A stretch of DNA of 6,203 bases from Syntrophales bacterium (lineage in GTDB: Bacteria; Desulfobacterota; Syntrophia; Syntrophales; UBA5619). The notes under the pieces are model-generated. The model was not told where the DNA came from. It searched no databases and saw only the letters and a list, made by a program, of their open reading frames with translations. Of the stretch, positions 1 through 6,095 are shown piece by piece. The DNA lies in NCBI GenBank assembly GCA_028712015.1, contig JAQTRB010000105.1:1-6203 (forward strand), in the 5' to 3' direction. Made by a program: the position numbers and the translations under genes. Every line of letters begins with the position of its first letter. Position 1 is the stretch's first letter.

Positions 1-2034
1 TCTAATGTTCTTCATCTTCTGCTCCAGGATCGGCATCGAGAGCTCCGCGTATTTGACGCCGAAGATCCCCGACATCCCGCAGCACTTGTCCGCATCCTTC
101 ATCTCGACCAGTTCGCAGCCCGCCGCCTGGATGAGTTGCCGGGGCGGTTCGGAGATTCCCAGCACGCGCTTGAGGTGGCAGGAGTCGTGGTAGGTCACCT
201 TCGGCCCTCCCCGGCCCTTCGTCAGTCGTCCCTGTTTCCCGTATTCTTCCGCGACAAAACTGGTGAATTCCCGGACCTTCCGGGACATCGTTTCCGCCCT
301 GGGGCCCCATTGCTTGTCCGCCTTCAGGAGCTCCGCGTAGTGCTGGAGCGACTCGGTGCAGGTGGGGCAGGCCGAGATGATCACATCGGGGTTCATCTCC
401 GTCAGGGAGCGGATGTTTTCCCGGGCCAATTTCCGGGCCGTTTCTTCGTCTCCCAGCGCGACGACCGGCTTGCCGCAGCAGCTTTGCCCCTCGGGGAAGA
501 GAACCTCGTATCCCAGATCCCGGAGGACCTTGATCACCGAGGCGCCCGTGTCGGGCAGGACAAAGTCCATCGTACAACCGGAAAAGAAGGCCGCACGGCC
601 CACCGGCCGGTCGGGTTTCTGGAGCAGACCTTTCACGCGGTCCCGGAGAGGTTTGGCCGCGATCGTCGGCAGGCTCCGGTCCTTTGCCAGGCCGGAGAAG
701 AACAGCGGCAGGTGACGGATCAGGTTTCCCGAGGCGAAGGGCTTCATCCCCAACGACGCCGCGCGCAGCAGGCCGTGGAACACCTTGCGGTTGACGATGA
801 CGTTGTCGAAGAGTTGCTTGATGACGAAGGGGAGGCCGTGTTCGGACACCGCCCGGACGCGCAGCTCCTCGATGAGGCCCGGAATGTCGATTTTTCCCGG
901 GCAGACCTCGGTGCAGCGGCGGCAGCCGATGCACAGTTCGTGAAACTTTTCGAAGTCGGCCATCCCGCTTAAAAAAGCCGTCAGGATCGCCCCGATCCCG
1001 CCCGCGTAGGTGTGACCGCCGTAGACGTGACCGCCGACCAGCGTATAGACAGGGCAGACGTTCAGGCACGAGGCGCAGCGGACGCACTGGAAGATCTGCT
1101 TGAACTTCTCATCCTTCGCCGCTTTCAGGCGGCCGTTGTCGAGGAGGATGATGTGCATTTCCCGGGTTTTCTCCACCCACCGTTCCCCCTCCTTGACCAT
1201 CACGGGTGTAGGGCCGCCCACCAGGGTCATGTAGCTCGTCATGAGCTGGGCGGTCGCGCCGCGGGGCAGGAGCTTCAGGATCAGCGCCGCGTCGGTGATC
1301 TTGGGGATCAGCTTCTCGTAGCCCATGAGGACCACATGGATCGGGGGCAGCGTGGTGACGAGGCGCGCGTTTCCCTCGTTCGTGACCAACCCGATCGCGC
1401 CGTTTTCGGCGATGCCGAAATTCGCCCCGGAGATCCCCATGTCGGCGTTGAGAAACTCTCCCCGCAGGCGCTGGCGTGCCGCCTGGACCATGAAGGCGAT
1501 GTCCGGCGGGATCTCCTTGTCGAGTTCCTTGGTGAAGTATTCGGCCACCTGATAGCGGCTCAGGTGAATGGCGGGCATCACCATGTGGGAGGGCTTGTGT
1601 CCCGCCAGTTCGATGATCCACTCCCCGAGGTCCGACTCGCAGACATGAAGGCCGTTTTTCTTGAAATACGCGCTGAGTTCGATCTCCTCGGAGGCCATCG
1701 ACTTGGATTTGACGATCCGCTTGACCTCGTGGGTCCGGCAGAGGTCCATCAGGTAGGCAAAAACCGCCGGTCCATCGGCGGCGCGGAAAACCTTCACGCC
1801 TCGCTTCGTCGCTTCCGCCTCGAAGGCGTCGGCCACCGCCTCGATCCGGTCGACCGTGTCGATCTTCATCTGCTTGATAGCCTCCCGCAGCGCTTCGACG
1901 TCCCCCGCATTCGCCAGCGCGGCGGCACGGACGGATGGGTAGACCTCGGCGAAGCGTCCCAGATTGGTCCGCAGGGCCTCGTCCTGGAGCTTTTCGCTGA
2001 TCTCTTTGCGGATGTTTCGGTTCTCGCCGGTCAT
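1..2034 (-). CDS. ldhH: Fused L-lactate dehydrogenase iron-sulfur subunit (LutB/LldF + LutA/LldE type), 3' end cut by window
   Basis: Large subunit of NAD-independent L-lactate oxidation, thought to pass electrons from lactate to quinone on the inner face of the membrane. An open frame of 678 codons runs from ATG 2034 to the window edge with no stop. A LUD domain covers about residues 60-300 (NFGIAENG and RLVTTLPPIHV). A bacterial ferredoxin-like double cluster follows: C317-x2-C320-x2-C323-x3-C327-P and C368-x2-C371-x2-C374-x3-C378-P. Two cysteine-rich CCG modules come next: C487, C519-C520-G and a CPTC motif, then HDSC619 and C651-C652-G. Bacillus splits these parts into LutB and LutA; here they are one chain, as in Desulfovibrio proteins of about 715 residues, so roughly 35-40 residues are probably missing. 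GGAGG lies 9 bases before the ATG, which overlaps the lutC stop (ATGA). Exact substrate (L-lactate or another 2-hydroxy acid) is inferred. Some genomes call this LdhH, others LutB/LldF. Confidence 0.9.
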   Translation of the reverse strand, partial: MTGENRNIRKEISEKLQDEALRTNLGRFAEVYPSVRAAALANAGDVEALREAIKQMKIDTVDRIEAVADAFEAEATKRGVKVFRAADGPAVFAYLMDLCRTHEVKRIVKSKSMASEEIELSAYFKKNGLHVCESDLGEWIIELAGHKPSHMVMPAIHLSRYQVAEYFTKELDKEIPPDIAFMVQAARQRLRGEFLNADMGISGANFGIAENGAIGLVTNEGNARLVTTLPPIHVVLMGYEKLIPKITDAALILKLLPRGATAQLMTSYMTLVGGPTPVMVKEGERWVEKTREMHIILLDNGRLKAAKDEKFKQIFQCVRCASCLNVCPVYTLVGGHVYGGHTYAGGIGAILTAFLSGMADFEKFHELCIGCRRCTEVCPGKIDIPGLIEELRVRAVSEHGLPFVIKQLFDNVIVNRKVFHGLLRAASLGMKPFASGNLIRHLPLFFSGLAKDRSLPTIAAKPLRDRVKGLLQKPDRPVGRAAFFSGCTMDFVLPDTGASVIKVLRDLGYEVLFPEGQSCCGKPVVALGDEETARKLARENIRSLTEMNPDVIISACPTCTESLQHYAELLKADKQWGPRAETMSRKVREFTSFVAEEYGKQGRLTKGRGGPKVTYHDSCHLKRVLGISEPPRQLIQAAGCELVEMKDADKCCGMSGIFGVKYAELSMPILEQKMKNIR

Positions 2035-2651
2035 GATGCTTTCCCTCCTTCCTGCCGCCGATCGTCAACGGCAACGATCACGAAACGGCTCGGACCGTGG
2101 ACGCCGATGGTCAGCACCCGTTCGATGTCGGCCGTCCGGCTGGGGCCGGTGATGAAGCTGATGTAACCGCGGTCGAATACCCGGGAGATGGTCTCGAAAG
2201 CTTCGATAATCCCCGGTACGATGAGGTTGCTGTCGAGAAAGGCCACATGGAGCGGGGGGAGGGTGGAAACCAGTCGGCTTTCAATGGCATAGCCGTCCTG
2301 GCAGACGCTGCCCGTTTCCGCAATGCCGAACTCCACGCCGGAGAGGCCGATATCGGCCGTGGCCGCATGGGTGGCGATATCGACCGGATCGTTGAAAACC
2401 TCGATGCCGGCCGCCCTCAGGGCCCCGTCGATCCCGGCCGCCTCCTGCAGCGGGCCCGCGACGGAGACGACCTTTTTGGCATTGGTGAACCGGGCGAGGT
2501 TGCAGACGACTTCGCTCGCCTCTGAAGGGGTTTTGACGCGGAAGATCTCGGCGGATACGGCCTTTGCCCGCTTCTCGAACTCGGGGAAGAGGTGCGGCCC
2601 GAACTTCCCGACGGGCAGATGCCGCATCCAGTCGTCACAGGTTTTTTTCAT
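2031..2651 (-). CDS. lutC: LutC/LldG-type LUD-domain lactate utilization protein
   Basis: Small partner subunit of the lactate-oxidising complex; cytoplasmic, exact biochemical role unsettled in the family. The chosen product is 206 residues, starting MKKTCDDWMRHLP. The LUD domain fills almost the whole chain: GPLQEA at 66-71, EFGIAETGS at 107-115, RLVSTLPPLHVAF at 126-138, and the LutC signature GPSRTADIERVLTIGVHGP at 169-187. The start at 2651 is preferred because AGGAGG (2661-2666 on the plus strand) sits 9 bases upstream. The same frame stays open 38 codons further, to an ATG at 2765, but that extension has no family resemblance and would overlap the predicted promoter. The stop overlaps the ATG of the downstream iron-sulfur gene by ATGA, indicating translational coupling and one transcript. 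The domain is visibly homologous to the N-terminal half of its neighbour. Confidence 0.92.
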   Translation of the reverse strand: MKKTCDDWMRHLPVGKFGPHLFPEFEKRAKAVSAEIFRVKTPSEASEVVCNLARFTNAKKVVSVAGPLQEAAGIDGALRAAGIEVFNDPVDIATHAATADIGLSGVEFGIAETGSVCQDGYAIESRLVSTLPPLHVAFLDSNLIVPGIIEAFETISRVFDRGYISFITGPSRTADIERVLTIGVHGPSRFVIVAVDDRRQEGGKAS

Positions 2652-2660
2652 GATCGTTCG

Positions 2661-2666
2661 CCTCCT
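2661..2666 (-). promoter_or_regulatory. Shine-Dalgarno site deciding the lutC start
   Basis: On the minus strand this reads AGGAGG, a full-strength ribosome binding site 9 bases before the ATG at 2651. It fixes the start of lutC and excludes the 38-codon upstream extension of the same frame. Confidence 0.85.
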
Positions 2667-2688
2667 GCATATGTCCATCAAAAAGAGC

Positions 2689-2698
2689 CAACCGGTTG
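2689..2698. repeat. Perfect 10-bp palindrome CAACCGGTTG in the lutC leader
   Basis: CAACCGGTTG is its own reverse complement. It lies 38 bases upstream of the lutC start codon. On the minus strand the 7-mer CAACCGG of this palindrome is repeated in the dyad at 2713-2734, so the leader holds two copies of the same half-site. It is a candidate operator, unproven. Confidence 0.4.
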
Positions 2699-2712
2699 AT
2701 GAAATGCGTTCT

Positions 2713-2734
2713 ATCCGGTTGTGCTGCAACGGAT
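2713..2734 (-). repeat. Imperfect inverted repeat in the lutC leader
   Basis: The plus strand reads ATCCGgTTG, a 5-base loop TGCTG, then CAACGGAT: an 8-base-pair dyad with one bulged G. It lies just downstream of the predicted transcription start, where it could act as a repressor operator or as an RNA hairpin. No match to a known operator is claimed. Confidence 0.4.
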
Positions 2735-2749
2735 TTTGATTGCGCGAAG

Positions 2750-2778
2750 GGTATAGCGGAAACACCGCCGCGAGTCAA
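2750..2778 (-). promoter_or_regulatory. Predicted sigma70-type promoter of the lutC operon
   Basis: Read on the minus strand: -35 box TTGACT (2773-2778), a 17-base spacer, and -10 box TATACC (2750-2755). The -35 has five of six consensus bases and the -10 has four of six. Transcription would begin near 2743 and leave a leader of about 92 bases before lutC. This gives the lactate genes their own promoter, separate from the cupin-MFS pair upstream. Prediction from sequence only. Confidence 0.55.
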
Positions 2779-2825
2779 ACGAAAAGCACCGGAGGCATCT
2801 TCCAATATGGAGGGAAATCTTCCGA

Positions 2826-4217
2826 TTAAAAAATTCTCCGTGCGAGCGACGCGAAGATGCCCGCAAAGCACAGTACGGTGCAGATCATGAAAACCGTTCG
2901 GATGCTGGTGAGCAATGCCGGGTACTGAACAGGCGTGATCTGCGCGTTGCCGATGAAGAGGGCGAACACCATCAGCGCCAGGCCCATGCTGAACATCTGC
3001 CCCAACAGGCGCATGGTGCTGACCATCGCCGATGCAACGCCGTAGAATCTCCGTTCCACGGATCCCATGATTGCGCTGGTATTGGGGGAGGCGAAAAGGC
3101 CGAAACCGAGCCCGAGGACGACCAGGCCTGCACTGACGACGGCGATGCCGGTTTCCGCGGTGATCAACGAAAATATGAAGAGGCCGAGCGTGGACAAGGC
3201 CATTCCCAGGGATGCCAGCTTCCGGGGTTCAAAGCGGTCTGAAAGCCTGCCGGCAATGGGCGTGAAGATCGCCATGACGACGGGTTGCGAGACGAGAATC
3301 AGACCGGCGGATTGCGGATCGAGACCTTTGATATACTGGAGGTACAGGCTCAGCAGAAAGACAACGGCGAAGGTCGCGCTGAAGTTGATCAAGGCGGCCA
3401 GGCTGGAAAGGGCAAAGGTCGTGTTTTTGAAAAGCCGGACATCGAGCACCGGACTGTTTACCCTCAATTCGAACATCAGGAACCCCGAAAATCCGACGAT
3501 TCCCAAAAGAACGAGAACGATTCCGGTGAGGCCGGGGAGAATGGAAAAGCCATAGATGATCATGACCAGAACGACGCTGAACAGGACGGAGCCCTTCCAG
3601 TCGAATCTCTCTCCCCGGCACGCCGCCCATTCGTTTTTGACCTTCCAGCAGGTCAGGGCCAGGATCGCGATTCCGAGGGGGATCATGGTGTAGAACAGGC
3701 TCCTCCAACCCAGGTGCTGGGTCATGACGCCGCCGACGACGGGCCCCAGGGAGAGCGCCACATAAACCGCGGCGATGTTGATTCCGATCGCCTTGCCTCT
3801 CTCATGGGACGGGTAAACGGAAGTCACAATGGCCAAACCCGTGACGAAGATCATCGCGCTGCCGATTCCCTGAAGAATCCGGAAAAGGATGAGAAAAAGG
3901 GCGGAAGACGCAACGGCGGACAGCAGCGATGCGATCGTGAACAGAACGATCCCGTAGCGGAAGATCCTCTTCATTCCGTAGATGTCGGATATCCTGCCGA
4001 ATGGAACGGCGAAGATCGCCGCCGCCAGCAGGAACGATGTGGGGATCCAGCTCAGCAGAATGGCGTCGGCCGCGAACTCCGTTCCGATCGCGGGCAGCGC
4101 GATGTTGATTGCCGAACTCATGAACGGAGTCAAGAAATTGGCCAGGGTTGCGACCAGAAGCGCCGGGATCCTGATGGAAGGGTCCGTATCCGGGTTCGGA
4201 AGGATCGTTCGATTCAT
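2826..4217 (-). CDS. MFS transporter, DHA2 (EmrB/QacA)-like
   Basis: Inner-membrane secondary transporter of 463 residues, a usual length for the 14-helix DHA2 group. Hydrophobic segments run from about residue 17 to the C-terminus. MFS signatures are clear: motif A G74-RISD-IYGMKR, motif B R113-ILQG, antiporter motif C with G158-P-x2-GG, and a second motif-A-like loop GRLSDRFEPRK at 323-333. Helix 1 reads FMSSAINIALP (32-42), aligning with the LDxTIVNVALP signature of drug antiporters but lacking its aspartate (Met33 in that place), so a drug-efflux label would be unsafe. The start at 4217 lies 9 bases after the cupin stop and has only a weak ribosome site, which suggests translational coupling to the cupin. 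No convincing terminator follows the stop, so read-through into lutC is possible. Substrate unknown. Confidence 0.9.
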   Translation of the reverse strand: MNRTILPNPDTDPSIRIPALLVATLANFLTPFMSSAINIALPAIGTEFAADAILLSWIPTSFLLAAAIFAVPFGRISDIYGMKRIFRYGIVLFTIASLLSAVASSALFLILFRILQGIGSAMIFVTGLAIVTSVYPSHERGKAIGINIAAVYVALSLGPVVGGVMTQHLGWRSLFYTMIPLGIAILALTCWKVKNEWAACRGERFDWKGSVLFSVVLVMIIYGFSILPGLTGIVLVLLGIVGFSGFLMFELRVNSPVLDVRLFKNTTFALSSLAALINFSATFAVVFLLSLYLQYIKGLDPQSAGLILVSQPVVMAIFTPIAGRLSDRFEPRKLASLGMALSTLGLFIFSLITAETGIAVVSAGLVVLGLGFGLFASPNTSAIMGSVERRFYGVASAMVSTMRLLGQMFSMGLALMVFALFIGNAQITPVQYPALLTSIRTVFMICTVLCFAGIFASLARRIF

Positions 4218-4226
4218 GTTCCGAAT

Positions 4227-4538
4227 TCAGGATCTCACCATCACCAGCATCATCTTGAACCGCCGGACGGCTTTCAATGCGTGAGGTTTCCCGCCGGGCA
4301 TGATGATCATTTCCCCCGCCCGGAGCCGATGAGGTTCGCCGGAGATGAGGATCTCGGCCTCGCCGTCCAGGATGCAGACCAACGCGTCGAAGGGCGCCGT
4401 ATGTTCGCTCAATCCCTGCTCCCGGTCAAAGGCGAACAGGGTGACCGTCCCGGTCGGTTTCTGGATGATCTCCTTGCTGACGATGGCGCCGTCCTGATAG
4501 GTTACCAGATCCTTCATGTTGGATGCTTTTTCGGTCAT
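4227..4538 (-). CDS. Small single-domain cupin protein
   Basis: A 103-residue cytoplasmic protein with one cupin_2 barrel and no signal peptide. Motif 1 covers about residues 42-59 (EHTAPFDALVCILDG) and motif 2 about 75-90 (GEMIIMPGGKPHALKA). Of the classical metal ligands only His46 and His86 remain; the positions of the second His and the Glu in motif 1 appear to be Ala48 and Ala52. The barrel may bind metal weakly, or bind a small ligand without metal. The start at 4538 is supported by GGAGG 4 bases upstream; the internal Met at residue 8 has no ribosome site. It precedes the MFS gene by 9 bases, so the two are surely co-transcribed. A role in sensing or handling the transported compound is inference only; the family has no single function. 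Confidence 0.87.
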   Translation of the reverse strand: MTEKASNMKDLVTYQDGAIVSKEIIQKPTGTVTLFAFDREQGLSEHTAPFDALVCILDGEAEILISGEPHRLRAGEMIIMPGGKPHALKAVRRFKMMLVMVRS

Positions 4539-4639
4539 ATTTCCTCCCTTTCCGAGCGGTTCGGTTTATGATGCCATGGCCGTGGCTGCAGGAAGACAGC
4601 GGAGAAACGCATATACTGTCGGGCTTTTGGTCCGGCGGG

Positions 4640-4668
4640 ATGATAGCGAATCGGCGAAGGGATATCAA
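4640..4668 (-). promoter_or_regulatory. Predicted sigma70-type promoter of the cupin-MFS unit
   Basis: On the minus strand: TTGATA (4663-4668), exactly 17 bases, then TATCAT (4640-4645). Each box matches the consensus at five of six positions. Transcription would start near 4633, leaving a leader of about 95 bases before the cupin ATG. This is the best-scoring promoter I see in the window. Confidence 0.6.
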
Positions 4669-4695
4669 GGTGAAAATCCGGATCGTTTTTTCCGA

Positions 4696-4724
4696 TTGAC
4701 AGACCGCGGGAAATAGGGAATCTT
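4696..4724 (+). promoter_or_regulatory. Predicted promoter of the exported redox pair
   Basis: A perfect -35 box TTGACA (4696-4701) is followed after 17 bases by AATCTT (4719-4724), a poor -10 with three of six matches. It lies 54 bases before the start codon at 4778, in the right place and direction. The weak -10 suggests either low basal output or activator dependence. The -35 boxes of this promoter and the divergent cupin promoter are 27 bases apart. Confidence 0.4.
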
Positions 4725-4764
4725 GGATCATCCTTCGCCTTCTTGCAGTGGCGGCTTTCGATAA

Positions 4765-4770
4765 AAGGAG
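4765..4770 (+). promoter_or_regulatory. Shine-Dalgarno site deciding the CPYC protein start
   Basis: AAGGAG lies 7 bases before the ATG at 4778. An ATG at 4748 in the same frame has no such site and would put ten charged residues ahead of the signal peptide, so 4778 is the start. Confidence 0.85.
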
Positions 4771-4777
4771 AAGAATA

Positions 4778-5365
4778 ATGAAACGAATCGTTTGGCTTGC
4801 GTTGTTGATTTGGGGGTTGGCCCTCATCGGACCGGCGGCCGGCCGGTCGGCGGGACCGCCGCCGGTCGGCGGGAAACTTCCCGACTTGACCCTCGGTATC
4901 CCGAAGGAGGGTGCCGAAAAGGCCTACCTCGGTCTTTCCGGATCGGGCGCCTTCAAGATCCCCCAGATTCGGACGAAGACCGTGATCGTCGAGATTTTCA
5001 GCATGTATTGCCCGTACTGCCAGAAGGAGGCGCCAAACGTCAACAGGGTCTACGAAAAGATCGAGGCCGACCCGGTTCTCCGGGGGAAGATCAAGCTTAT
5101 CGGGATCGCGGTCGGAAACTCCGCCTTCGAGGCGGGGGTGTTCAAAAAGAAGTACGACATCCCCTTTCCGCTCTTTCCGGATGGAGACTTTGCCCTTCAC
5201 AAACTGCTGGGGGAGGTGCGGACGCCCTATTTTATCGGCGTGACGATCCATCCGGATGGGTCACATCGGGTGATCTACTCCCGCCTGGGGGCGTTTGAGA
5301 GCGTGGAAAAATTTTTGGATGAGATCGTCAAGGCATCCGATCTGGCGCAGGAGATGCGAAAATGA
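4778..5365 (+). CDS. Exported thioredoxin-fold (TlpA/ResA-like) protein with CPYC motif
   Basis: A 195-residue thiol-disulfide protein predicted to act outside the cytoplasmic membrane. Residues 1-25 look like a signal peptide: MKR, a hydrophobic core VWLALLIWGLALIG, then a small-residue region AAGRSA. The thioredoxin fold follows: strand TVIVEIFS, active site C78-P-Y-C81 at the start of a helix, and the expected cis-proline in RTP150-Y. CPYC resembles active sites of disulfide exchange proteins; these two are the only cysteines. The preferred start has AAGGAG 7 bases upstream. The stop overlaps the next ATG (ATGA), so it is coupled to a peroxiredoxin and is probably its reductant. It could also be a general cysteine-residue reductase, for example for cytochrome c maturation, but no such genes are in view. 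Anchored versus free is undecided: the leader could stay as an uncleaved helix. Confidence 0.87.
   Translation: MKRIVWLALLIWGLALIGPAAGRSAGPPPVGGKLPDLTLGIPKEGAEKAYLGLSGSGAFKIPQIRTKTVIVEIFSMYCPYCQKEAPNVNRVYEKIEADPVLRGKIKLIGIAVGNSAFEAGVFKKKYDIPFPLFPDGDFALHKLLGEVRTPYFIGVTIHPDGSHRVIYSRLGAFESVEKFLDEIVKASDLAQEMRK
4842..4874 (+). repeat. 14-bp tandem-like GC-rich direct repeat with hairpin potential, inside the CPYC gene
   Basis: GCCGGTCGGCGGGA occurs at 4842-4855 and again at 4861-4874, offset by 19 bases, so the two copies are read in different frames. Between and across them CGGCGG-GA-CCGCCG (4848-4861) can fold back. The repeat encodes the end of the signal peptide and the proline/glycine-rich start of the mature protein. 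Confidence 0.6.
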
Positions 5366-5967
5366 AAAGAAGGTTCATGATCGTTTCCGTCCTGGTCGGA
5401 GCGGCCCTGCTGGTCATGCCGGCGGTTCACTCCTTCGCGCTGTCCGACGCCTACAAGGACAATATATACGATACAGGCAGCCTCAAACCCACGGACAGCG
5501 TTTTACGGGTGAAGGCCGGCGAAAATGCACCCGATTTCACACTGCCCGCAGTTTCGGGAGAACGGGTTTCGCTCGGGCAGTTCCGGGGGAAGAAGAACGT
5601 GGTGATCTCTTTTGTCCCGGCCGCCTGGACGCCGATCTGTTCGGACCAGTGGCCGGGCTACAATATCGTGAAAGAGATGTTCGACGCGAACGACGCAATC
5701 CTCCTCGGGATTGCCGTGGACAATCTGCCCACGCTTTTTTCCTGGACGAACCAGATGGGGAGACTCTGGTTTCCCGTCCTCTCCGATTTCTGGCCGCATG
5801 GCGCGGTTGCGAACCAATTCGGCGTGCTGCGTTCCGACGGCACGGCGGAGCGGGCCCTGTTCGTGATCGATAAAAAGGGGACGATCCGCTACATCGATGT
5901 CCATAACATCAACCGGCGTCCGTCGCTGGAGGTCCTGATGGGTGAATTGGAAAAGCTCCGGGATTGA
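5362..5967 (+). CDS. Exported AhpC/TSA-family peroxiredoxin, single cysteine
   Basis: Thiol peroxidase of 201 residues that reduces hydrogen peroxide or organic peroxides. Residues 1-26 form a signal peptide (MKRR, hydrophobic core, then HSFA before the likely cleavage), so the enzyme should act outside the cytoplasm. The fold begins near GENAPDFTLPAVSG (53-66). The catalytic motif P86-AAWT90-PI-C93 matches PxxxTxxC of peroxiredoxins, and R164 in ERALFVID is the expected supporting arginine. C93 is the only cysteine, so there is no resolving cysteine in the chain: it must be a 1-Cys type regenerated by another thiol. The CPYC protein overlapping it by ATGA is the natural candidate. AGGAG lies 8 bases before the ATG, within the upstream gene. 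BCP- or AhpE-like placement is plausible but not decided here. Confidence 0.9.
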   Translation: MKRRFMIVSVLVGAALLVMPAVHSFALSDAYKDNIYDTGSLKPTDSVLRVKAGENAPDFTLPAVSGERVSLGQFRGKKNVVISFVPAAWTPICSDQWPGYNIVKEMFDANDAILLGIAVDNLPTLFSWTNQMGRLWFPVLSDFWPHGAVANQFGVLRSDGTAERALFVIDKKGTIRYIDVHNINRRPSLEVLMGELEKLRD

Positions 5968-5978
5968 AGCCGGTCGAT

Positions 5979-6012
5979 CGGGGACGGAGAGCCTGATCGC
6001 AGAAATTCCCCG
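5979..6012 (+). terminator. Weak terminator candidate after the peroxiredoxin
   Basis: CGGGGA (5979-5984) pairs with TCCCCG (6007-6012), followed by GCAATTTT. The loop is 22 bases and the T tract is short, so this is at best a poor rho-independent terminator. No better hairpin is visible between the peroxiredoxin stop and nikR. Confidence 0.15.
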
Positions 6013-6095
6013 GCAATTTTCGGTTCTTCGTAAAAGTCTTGACGCGATCCGGCGATATGTTGTGAAACCGGAAAAAGGGATACGGTGATTGGAAG

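Noticed and set aside
1012..2166. A 384-codon open frame on the plus strand opposite the lactate genes, and other long open frames such as 136-972 plus and 2-1087 minus.
   Set aside because: They lie over well-supported genes in other frames, have skewed Arg/Pro/Gly/Asp-rich composition typical of GC-rich shadows, and show no family motif or ribosome site.
2652..2765. N-terminal extension of lutC by 38 codons from an ATG at 2765.
   Set aside because: It has no ribosome site, does not resemble LutC proteins, and would overlap the predicted -10 box; AGGAGG marks the start at 2651.
2780..2826. Possible terminator after the MFS gene, with GGAAGAT repeated (near 2797 and 2818).
   Set aside because: The copies are direct, not inverted; the only fold is a 4-bp stem and there is no T tract.
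3285..4571. A 428-codon open frame on the plus strand opposite the MFS and cupin genes.
   Set aside because: The protein is a highly charged, Gln/Asp/Arg-rich string with no motifs, as expected from the complement of a membrane protein gene; the opposite strand encodes clear MFS and cupin signatures.
4748..4777. Upstream in-frame ATG for the CPYC protein.
   Set aside because: It lacks a ribosome site and would place a charged stretch before the signal peptide; AAGGAG points to 4778.
6039..6066. Possible nikR promoter with TTGACG at 6039-6044.
   Set aside because: No acceptable -10 box is found 16-18 bases downstream (TGTGAA or GTGAAA only), so it is not called.
5968..6095. Search for a NikR operator (GTATGA...TCATAC or GTGTTAC...GTAACAC types) upstream of nikR.
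   Set aside because: No paired half-sites of either kind are present.
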